Below are positions 58,591-63,568 of a stretch of 63,568 nucleotides of DNA, one piece after another; position 1 is the stretch's first letter; each line of letters begins with the position of its first letter. The stretch lies in IMG/VR virus record IMGVR_UViG_3300034064_001787, positions 1 to 63,568 of that record; one strand, 5' to 3'. The notes beneath the pieces were generated by a model, which was not told the origin of the DNA, made no database searches, and saw only the letters and a program-made list of their open reading frames with translations. This DNA comes from a virus. The position numbers and the translations under genes were made by a program.

Positions 58591-59385
58591 TCAGGCGTAA
58601 CGCGGGCGGATGCCGCGAGCCACCTGCCAGGTTTCGTAGAGGTCAGGGTGGTGCTTGGTGGCGAACTCGACCGCACGGGCCTGCACCGTCACCTTGCTTT
58701 CCGCAGGAGCCGCTTTGGCGAACTCCGTGGCGTAGTGCGCCGTGGCCTGCTCGAAGGTCGTGATCTGGCCGCCGCCACCCTGCGGCTTGGCCGCGAAGAA
58801 GGTTTCGGCTCCGGCACTGGTTTTGCCCTTGGCAGAGGCGAACTTGCGCAGCTCGGCGTTCTCGGCCTGCAGCGCTTCGATCTGGTCCTTGGCCTGTGCC
58901 GCGAACTCGGTGAGCTGGCCCGTCTTGGCCTGGAGTGCGTTGAACGCGATGACTTCCTGGCGCTTGGCCTCAGCGGCATCGCGGGCGGCGAGCGCCTGAT
59001 TCACCGCGTGCTGGCTCATGATGCTGAACGCGGTGAGGACATCCCCGCGTGCCATGGCCGCCGCAGCTTCGGCAGGCACACCTTCAGCGGCTTCACCGCC
59101 TTCGCCTTCTTCACCCTCGCCACTGCCGTCGTCATCGCCATCGGCGTCCTCGGCTTGCTCAGCCAGCGAGAAGGTGCCGTCGCCGTTATCGACGAGCGTG
59201 CCGTCTTCGAGACCGGCTTGGATTTCCTCTTGGGAGATCGTATTCTGATCGTTCTCACCAGAGTCTTCCATGGCGTCCATACGCTCATTGATGGAATCGA
59301 GTTTGTCAGAGAGTGCCTGAGCCCAGTCGGGCATCTGCGCATCGGCAGCAGGAATTTCAACAGGGGAAGTAGATGGGTTAGCCAT
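58591..59385 (-). CDS. Nested scaffold protein from an internal start, 264 aa
   Basis: Inside the protease gene, GTTGAC (59401-59406) stands 15 nt before an in-frame ATG (59385), giving MANPSTSPVEIPAADAQM and the complete scaffold domain. It matches the lambda arrangement where Nu3 scaffold is made from within gene C. Because this GTTGAC lies inside a gene, it points to a translation or internal transcription signal. Confidence 0.6.
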   Translation of the reverse strand: MANPSTSPVEIPAADAQMPDWAQALSDKLDSINERMDAMEDSGENDQNTISQEEIQAGLEDGTLVDNGDGTFSLAEQAEDADGDDDGSGEGEEGEGGEAAEGVPAEAAAAMARGDVLTAFSIMSQHAVNQALAARDAAEAKRQEVIAFNALQAKTGQLTEFAAQAKDQIEALQAENAELRKFASAKGKTSAGAETFFAAKPQGGGGQITTFEQATAHYATEFAKAAPAESKVTVQARAVEFATKHHPDLYETWQVARGIRPRYA

Positions 59386-59973
59386 GCTCTCAGGCCCGCT
59401 GTCAACACCTCGCGCCGAAAACATCCCCTCGGGATTCGCCGCCGGGCTAGCCACGAGGTCCGTGCTCACCAGCTCCGTGCATCGGGCAAACAGCTTCGTG
59501 CCCGCCACCACCGCTTGGCGCTGCCCCCCCTTGAGCGTGTAGTGCTGCTTCAGTTCTTGGTCGAAATACACCGCTGTGCCATCCGCCAGCTCGGGATCTC
59601 CCCGGAAGGCCACCGAAAGCCCCACGCTCTCCGGCATCTTCTCCGCCATCTCCATGAGATGCGGCGTCGTTGGGTAAGTTTTGAGCAGCACCCAGTCTCC
59701 GCGCACCTTGTCGCCGTCGATGCGGAAGTTGCACAGGTAACCATTCACCGCATCCACCCCACTGCCGTGATTCGTCTTCACCGGCACCTTCCCCATGCCT
59801 ACCGCGCATTCGTAGATCTGCTTCAGCGTGGTCTTATCCACCTGCAACCCGTGGCCCTTGGCCTCCAGATCCCCGGTGATCATCGAGACCCCATGGATGG
59901 TCCCCTTATCCGCATTGACGACGGCGTCCTTGCTCTTGACCTGAAACGTGTGAACGGCAGAAAGTGTGCTCAT
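58591..59973 (-). CDS. Prohead protease fused to scaffold, 460 aa
   Basis: The protease domain (1-190) has VKTNHGSGVDAVNGYL (His about residue 69) and PESVGLSVAF (Ser about 117), then LVSTDLVASPAANP. The scaffold domain (197-460) is acidic and helical with a Gly/Glu linker and coiled coil. It builds and matures the prohead. ATG 59973 has GTTGAC 16 nt upstream (59990-59995). An internal start for scaffold alone is predicted at 59385. Confidence 0.82.
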   Translation of the reverse strand: MSTLSAVHTFQVKSKDAVVNADKGTIHGVSMITGDLEAKGHGLQVDKTTLKQIYECAVGMGKVPVKTNHGSGVDAVNGYLCNFRIDGDKVRGDWVLLKTYPTTPHLMEMAEKMPESVGLSVAFRGDPELADGTAVYFDQELKQHYTLKGGQRQAVVAGTKLFARCTELVSTDLVASPAANPEGMFSARGVDSGPESMANPSTSPVEIPAADAQMPDWAQALSDKLDSINERMDAMEDSGENDQNTISQEEIQAGLEDGTLVDNGDGTFSLAEQAEDADGDDDGSGEGEEGEGGEAAEGVPAEAAAAMARGDVLTAFSIMSQHAVNQALAARDAAEAKRQEVIAFNALQAKTGQLTEFAAQAKDQIEALQAENAELRKFASAKGKTSAGAETFFAAKPQGGGGQITTFEQATAHYATEFAKAAPAESKVTVQARAVEFATKHHPDLYETWQVARGIRPRYA

Positions 59974-60039
59974 AGGCCCACCGCTGCGCGTCAACGATAT
60001 CGTCTATCCTCTACCATCTATCCTCCATCCTCTACCCCC

Positions 60040-60813
60040 TCAATCCCCACTCACCGGGAAATTTAAGCCAGTCTTGCCTTGGCTGTAAAGCACCTCGCCC
60101 AGGCCTGGCACACGCTCACGATGCCGCCCACGTCCCGGCTTGCTCATCCGCACGCGGCCTTGCAGTTTGTCGCGCCCGCTGCGTGCCAGCCCCTCCACCT
60201 TGCGCAGGCCGCCCGCCAGCAAAGAACGCCCTTTGACCGTGCCACCCAGCAGTCCCGCCGTGCCCAGCGCCGCCGCTGCCGCGCCGGGCACCAGCAGCTT
60301 CGACTTCTTCGGATCTTCCCCGTAAGCCTGCCGCATCGTCACCGGGTCCGCCCCACCCGTCACATTCGCCACAAACTGCCCATCGCCGTCACGGGGACGA
60401 GCGAAGGCATGTGAAGGGAGCGCGGACACTCCTGTCCGCATCTCTGTCTTGTTTTTTCGATACCGTGCACGAGCCACGGCACCCGTGCCCAAGACGGCAC
60501 CCGTGCCCAAGACGGCACCCGTGGCGGCTCGTTTAGCAGATTCAGCATTCTGGATCCGGGCAAGCCGCTCACCGATGCGGGAGACTTTTCGCCCCTCAGT
60601 AGCACTAATGTCATCTAACCTGCCCTGCACCTCTATCCCCCTGTCATCAACACGCACCTTACGGCCAGATTTCTGGATTCCAACCTTCATACGCCGTGAA
60701 CGCACCCCGGCCAGATCTTGAACAAAAGTGCCCACCGCTTTCTTGAAGCCCATCGCCTTGAACAGCGTCAAAGCCGCATCGACCTGGTGGGAGAGTTGAG
60801 TGAGGGAAGTCAT
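60040..60813 (-). CDS. Tagged internal virion-type protein, 257 aa
   Basis: N-terminal MTSLTQLSHQVDAALTLFKA has the A-L-x-x-F tag. The body is Lys/Arg-rich with glycine-zipper stretches (AATGAVLGTGAVLGTGAVAR, quoted DNA has an 18-bp duplication, and AAAAALGTAGLLGGTVKG). It resembles the giant protein next door in composition. Likely an internal or ejected protein (inference). The start has no GTTGAC leader. Confidence 0.65.
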   Translation of the reverse strand: MTSLTQLSHQVDAALTLFKAMGFKKAVGTFVQDLAGVRSRRMKVGIQKSGRKVRVDDRGIEVQGRLDDISATEGRKVSRIGERLARIQNAESAKRAATGAVLGTGAVLGTGAVARARYRKNKTEMRTGVSALPSHAFARPRDGDGQFVANVTGGADPVTMRQAYGEDPKKSKLLVPGAAAAALGTAGLLGGTVKGRSLLAGGLRKVEGLARSGRDKLQGRVRMSKPGRGRHRERVPGLGEVLYSQGKTGLNFPVSGD

Positions 60814-60855
60814 GGCAGAAAGAAGAGGAGACGAGGAGAAGGGGAGACTTGGAGA

Positions 60856-61668
60856 TCAGACTGGCTGTGCCACTCGCGGCATGCTGCCAAACTTGGATCG
60901 ATACCGCTCACCTCTCATCATGGCGTTGCGCATCTTTGGATGACGTTTGGCATACGCCATCAACGCACCGCCCGCCAAAACGCTCGCAACTTTGGCACCG
61001 GTGCCAATCAGCGCACCCTTCACCGCACCTTTAGCGGTGCGTTGCAGGTATTCCGGCGTCGTTTCACCGTCTTTCTTTTGGATCGCGGCATCCACCGCGC
61101 CGATCACAGCACCCGTAGTGCCAAGACTAAACTCCGCCAGCACCCCGTCCATCTTGGCTTCGAGGGCGATGATCTGGTCGGCGCGGCTGGCATGAATCAC
61201 GGCACGCGCCACGCGTCCGATCATCTTGCCCATGCCCTGCTTTTGAGCTTTGCCACGGGCGTAGCTCAATTTACCGGCGGCGACTTTGCGCTTGAGCGGA
61301 TTCAGCACGGGCGCGGCCATATCTTTGGCCTTGGCGATCATCGGCTCGGCAGCGGCTTTCACCTTCGCCACGCCCCCCTTCATCGCATCATCGGCGCGGT
61401 TCACGAGGTCAGCCGCCCCGGTCTTGACACCATCGACGCCGGAGGTGCCGTAGCGCTTGTTGAGCGCGTCCATGCCTTTCTTCGCGCCATACACGCCCGC
61501 ACCCACGGCAACGGTGCCCACCGCGGCACCAGCCACCCGGCGGTTACGCCGCTCCCGCTGCGCCTGCTGCCACGGGTATTCCCCCGCCGGATTCGCCGCC
61601 AGGGCAAACTCGTTCAAGGTGGTGTCAATCGAAGCAGAAAGAGCGGTGATTTGGGCAAGGCGGTTCAT
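60856..61668 (-). CDS. Tagged internal virion-type protein with two tags, 270 aa
   Basis: The tag occurs at the N-terminus (SASIDTTLNEFALAANPAGE) and again near residue 168 (EAKMDGVLAEFSLGTTGAV). Each is followed by glycine-zipper stretches (VAGAAVGTVAVGAGVYGAKK; KGALIGTGAKVASVLAGGAL). Arg/Lys-rich. This two-module build looks like a small version of the giant protein. ATTGAC (61692-61697) is 23 nt before ATG. Confidence 0.65.
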   Translation of the reverse strand: MNRLAQITALSASIDTTLNEFALAANPAGEYPWQQAQRERRNRRVAGAAVGTVAVGAGVYGAKKGMDALNKRYGTSGVDGVKTGAADLVNRADDAMKGGVAKVKAAAEPMIAKAKDMAAPVLNPLKRKVAAGKLSYARGKAQKQGMGKMIGRVARAVIHASRADQIIALEAKMDGVLAEFSLGTTGAVIGAVDAAIQKKDGETTPEYLQRTAKGAVKGALIGTGAKVASVLAGGALMAYAKRHPKMRNAMMRGERYRSKFGSMPRVAQPV

Positions 61669-61699
61669 GGGTGTGAAAACCTGCGGCGGGTGTCAATCA

Positions 61700-61790
61700 A
61701 GCCAGACTTGGAGAAGAGGAGGCAAGGAGAAGAGGAGACTCAGAATCTCCCCATCTCAAAGTCTCCCAGTCTCCTAGTCTCCTAGTCTGG
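61700..61790 (-). repeat. Dispersed spacer repeat, GTCTCC family
   Basis: GAGAAGAGGAGRC and CAGTCTCCTAGTC words in both orientations fill the gap between two internal-protein genes. In the rest of the gap (61791-61840) I see no gene. Confidence 0.75.
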
Positions 61791-61840
61791 CCCTACGCCG
61801 CCGCACTCACCCCCCCGGCTTCGGCACCTCCCACAGCCTT

Positions 61841-62011
61841 TCAACTCTTCTTCTTCATCCGCGCCAATTTCATCTCCAGCTTCCGCGCCAGAGCGCGGTA
61901 ATGCAGCGCTCGTCCATGCGCCGTGGCACCCACCGCATCAAGCTCATGCGTGAGCTTGTCAGTGAGCGGATGCAGCGAGCGTTTTGTCTTGGAAGCAGAG
62001 GAGGTAGGCAT
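61841..62011 (-). CDS. Small basic late protein, 56 aa
   Basis: MPTSSASKTKRSLHPLTDKL then HGRALHYRALARKLEMKLAR and a Lys-rich end. It follows the giant gene. GTTGAC is 30 nt upstream (62042-62047). Strong basic charge suggests DNA contact in the head; not a known family. Confidence 0.55.
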   Translation of the reverse strand: MPTSSASKTKRSLHPLTDKLTHELDAVGATAHGRALHYRALARKLEMKLARMKKKS

Positions 62012-62047
62012 GGCAGAGAAGGTGAATCATCCCTGCCATGCGTCAAC

Positions 62048-63568
62048 CTACGCCGCCGCTGGCGGTTGCTGCGGGGCACTGTCACTGCCGAACTTCCCGC
62101 GCACGATGTTTGTTTCTTTCTTCTTCCAACGCTTCTTCACCGCCGCGCCGATCTGCTGTGCCTGCCGCTTCAGGGCTTCCTTGACGGCTTTGTCCGACTG
62201 CCGCCCCATCAGCTTCCGCATGGCCGCGCCACCGGCCAGCGTGCTCGTCAGCGCCGCCCCGGCCCACAGCTTGCGCTCGTTCTCCACCTTCTCATGCCAG
62301 CGCTTCGGGCGGCGATCCCGCTGCCCGGCCTGCGGTGCAAACACCCGCGCCGAGTTCCCCCGCGCATCGCGGATGTCCCAGCCCACATCGAGCGGGTCCG
62401 CGAACTGCGTGAGCGCCTGAATCGCCATGCAGTTCCACCGGCGCAGGGCCGCACCCTTCGGCGTGAGCTCACCCCCCTTCGACGTCGCCCCCGGCATGCC
62501 GCCCATGCGGGCGCAGAACGACTTCCGCCGCCCCGCCGCTTCCGAGCCTGCCTTCAGCTTCGAGGGCTTCGTCGTCACCGGCCGCTTGAGGTTGCTGCCA
62601 TGCTCACGGTTGTAGCTCTTCCGAAAGCCATCGTTGAGCCCTCCCGTGCGGGCATGCCGCTTCGCGTTGTAACCCGCGAACGGCTTCTCGAACTGCGTGA
62701 GCGCCTGGAGCAGCAGGCGGTTCATCTCCCACTTGCCGGTCTTGCCGTTGTAAGTCGGCTGCTTGGGAGCCGCCACGCCCGGCTTCGGCTTCCGAGGCTG
62801 CTTCGGCTTCGACGCGGCCTTTTGCGGCGCAGGCGTGTTGGAAATCTGCGACTGCCCCCAAACGGAGCCGCCGCCAGAAGACGCGGAGGCCGGGGGAGGC
62901 GGCGACTTGGAGACGGGAGTTTTGGAGACCGCAGGCTTGGCCGGGGCAGGGGACTTCGGCTCCGGCACCAGATTCAGCTCCGGTCCCTTCGCCGCTGTTT
63001 TCTTCTTGGCCTTATCCAACTCAGCCGCCTTTTTACGCGTGGCTTTGGCCTGCGCCTCCGTCTGCTTCAAGATGTCCGCAGGCGTGCTCTGCGGCTTGCC
63101 CGTGACTTTGGCATTGTGCGCGGCCCGCGCGGCTTCCGTGCCTTCATCCGGGAAGACGTTCGCCAGCTTCTTGTTCGCCCAGGTCCGCGCTTTGCCGATC
63201 GCCTCCTCACCCTTGCGCACGGCCCGTGCTCCCACCTTCGTGTGGCGGCCCACGTAGCCTGCCGCCAGCAGCCCCGCCCCAGCGATGAGCTGATTGCGCC
63301 GGCGCTGGAACCACGGCTTTTCCCACTCGCGCTTCTTCTCGCGGCCCCAGCGATCTTTCTCACGCGCCTCACCCTTGGCCGCCTTCACCGCATCGCGCAC
63401 GAGTCCACCGCCACGCTCGGACACCTTGCGCACGGTGTCCGCCTTCCGCAGCGCGGAATGCAGCACCTGCCCGCCCGCCACATCCACCGCCTTGTTGGCT
63501 TTGATGTCGGCCATCGCCCCTTGAATCTTGGCGATCTGCTCCGGCGTCAAATCCCGGCCCAGCAGACG
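62048..63568 (-). CDS. Giant internal virion protein, C-terminal part (residues about 1346-1809)
   Basis: Continues the frame of 1-4036; bases 63442-63568 duplicate 1-127. Contains a long Lys/Pro/Ala linker (KPKQPRKPKPGVAAPK), two tags (NRLLLQALTQFEKPF near residue 1591, MAIQALTQFADPL near 1688), and between them TGGLNDGFRKSYNREHGSNL and RKSFCARMGGMPG...ALRRWNC, a DUF6321-like unit found in phage structural proteins. The end is Lys/Arg-rich with a glycine-zipper (AGAALTSTLAGGAAMRKLMG). Confidence 0.8.
   Translation of the reverse strand, partial: RLLGRDLTPEQIAKIQGAMADIKANKAVDVAGGQVLHSALRKADTVRKVSERGGGLVRDAVKAAKGEAREKDRWGREKKREWEKPWFQRRRNQLIAGAGLLAAGYVGRHTKVGARAVRKGEEAIGKARTWANKKLANVFPDEGTEAARAAHNAKVTGKPQSTPADILKQTEAQAKATRKKAAELDKAKKKTAAKGPELNLVPEPKSPAPAKPAVSKTPVSKSPPPPASASSGGGSVWGQSQISNTPAPQKAASKPKQPRKPKPGVAAPKQPTYNGKTGKWEMNRLLLQALTQFEKPFAGYNAKRHARTGGLNDGFRKSYNREHGSNLKRPVTTKPSKLKAGSEAAGRRKSFCARMGGMPGATSKGGELTPKGAALRRWNCMAIQALTQFADPLDVGWDIRDARGNSARVFAPQAGQRDRRPKRWHEKVENERKLWAGAALTSTLAGGAAMRKLMGRQSDKAVKEALKRQAQQIGAAVKKRWKKKETNIVRGKFGSDSAPQQPPAAA
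63442..63568. repeat. 127-bp terminal direct repeat, right copy
   Basis: Identical to 1-127. Removing one copy closes the circle of about 63,441 bp and restores the giant gene. Confidence 0.9.

Noticed and set aside
56863-60066. A 1067-aa plus-strand open frame
   Set aside because: It lies antisense to capsid, decoration and protease/scaffold genes; His/Arg/Gly/Leu-rich composition is typical of shadows in GC-rich DNA.

Overview
The window is one complete, circularly closed genome of a temperate tailed phage. Its first 127 bases (1-127) recur exactly as its last 127 bases (63442-63568), which is what an assembler leaves when it closes a circle with a 127-base k-mer. The unique length is therefore about 63,441 bp. 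Joining the ends restores one very large minus-strand gene (1809 codons plus stop) that runs from 4036 down to 1 and on from 63441 down to 62048. The DNA is GC-rich. The host cannot be proven from the sequence. The dispersed pyrimidine-rich spacers, a GC-rich long-tailed virion and a Ycf35/DUF2997/Ycf46-like gene set suggest a Verrucomicrobiota/Planctomycetota-type host (inference).

Layout. Minus strand, virion and lysis: 43944-62011, closed across the ends to 1-7967. Reading in transcription direction, this holds the giant internal protein, small genes, then separately endolysin, a gpW-like joiner, portal (7967 to 4809); protease/scaffold, decoration protein, major capsid protein, a repeat-rich tail fibre, a lectin-fold protein, small membrane/lysis candidates, tail proteins, tail tube, tail chaperone and tape measure (59973 to 43944). 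Terminase is detached, at 30685-33116 on the minus strand. Plus strand, early and metabolic: 8133-30706, then 34230-34966 and 36179-43947. This part carries small unknown genes, a RadC-like protein, the DUF1257/DUF2997/Ycf46-like AAA+ set, MarR-like and winged-helix regulators, a sliding clamp, a DUF4942 DNA methyltransferase, a zinc-finger/Toprim primase and a P-loop ATPase that appears split by an inserted cassette. Lysogeny: 33312-36164, with a membrane GYF-like protein, a repressor-like gene, a divergent operator region, an excisionase-like gene, a tyrosine integrase and an attP core made of the 3' half of a tRNA-Ala gene, flanked by paired 13-bp arm repeats.

The genome uses two different start-codon leaders. 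Minus-strand genes carry GTTGAC (or a one-base variant) about 14 nt before ATG, in about 18 places, including one internal in-frame site that predicts a separate scaffold protein nested in the protease gene (as in lambda C/Nu3). Plus-strand genes instead have C/T-rich spacers built of short words such as TTCATCCT or GTCTCC. Some of these spacer families also run in frame through protein linkers.

A second unifying feature is a short peptide of the type A-L-T-Q-F or A-L-N-E-F. It recurs at the start of four minus-strand proteins and about six times inside the giant protein, always next to Lys/Arg/Ala/Gly-rich sequence with glycine-zipper-like stretches. Two of the four genes sit alone, inverted, inside the plus-strand early operon. 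I read this as a possible capsid-loading tag on a family of internal (ejected) proteins, one of which holds an LRAT-like and a ParB-like segment. This is inference and is the most promising undescribed system here.
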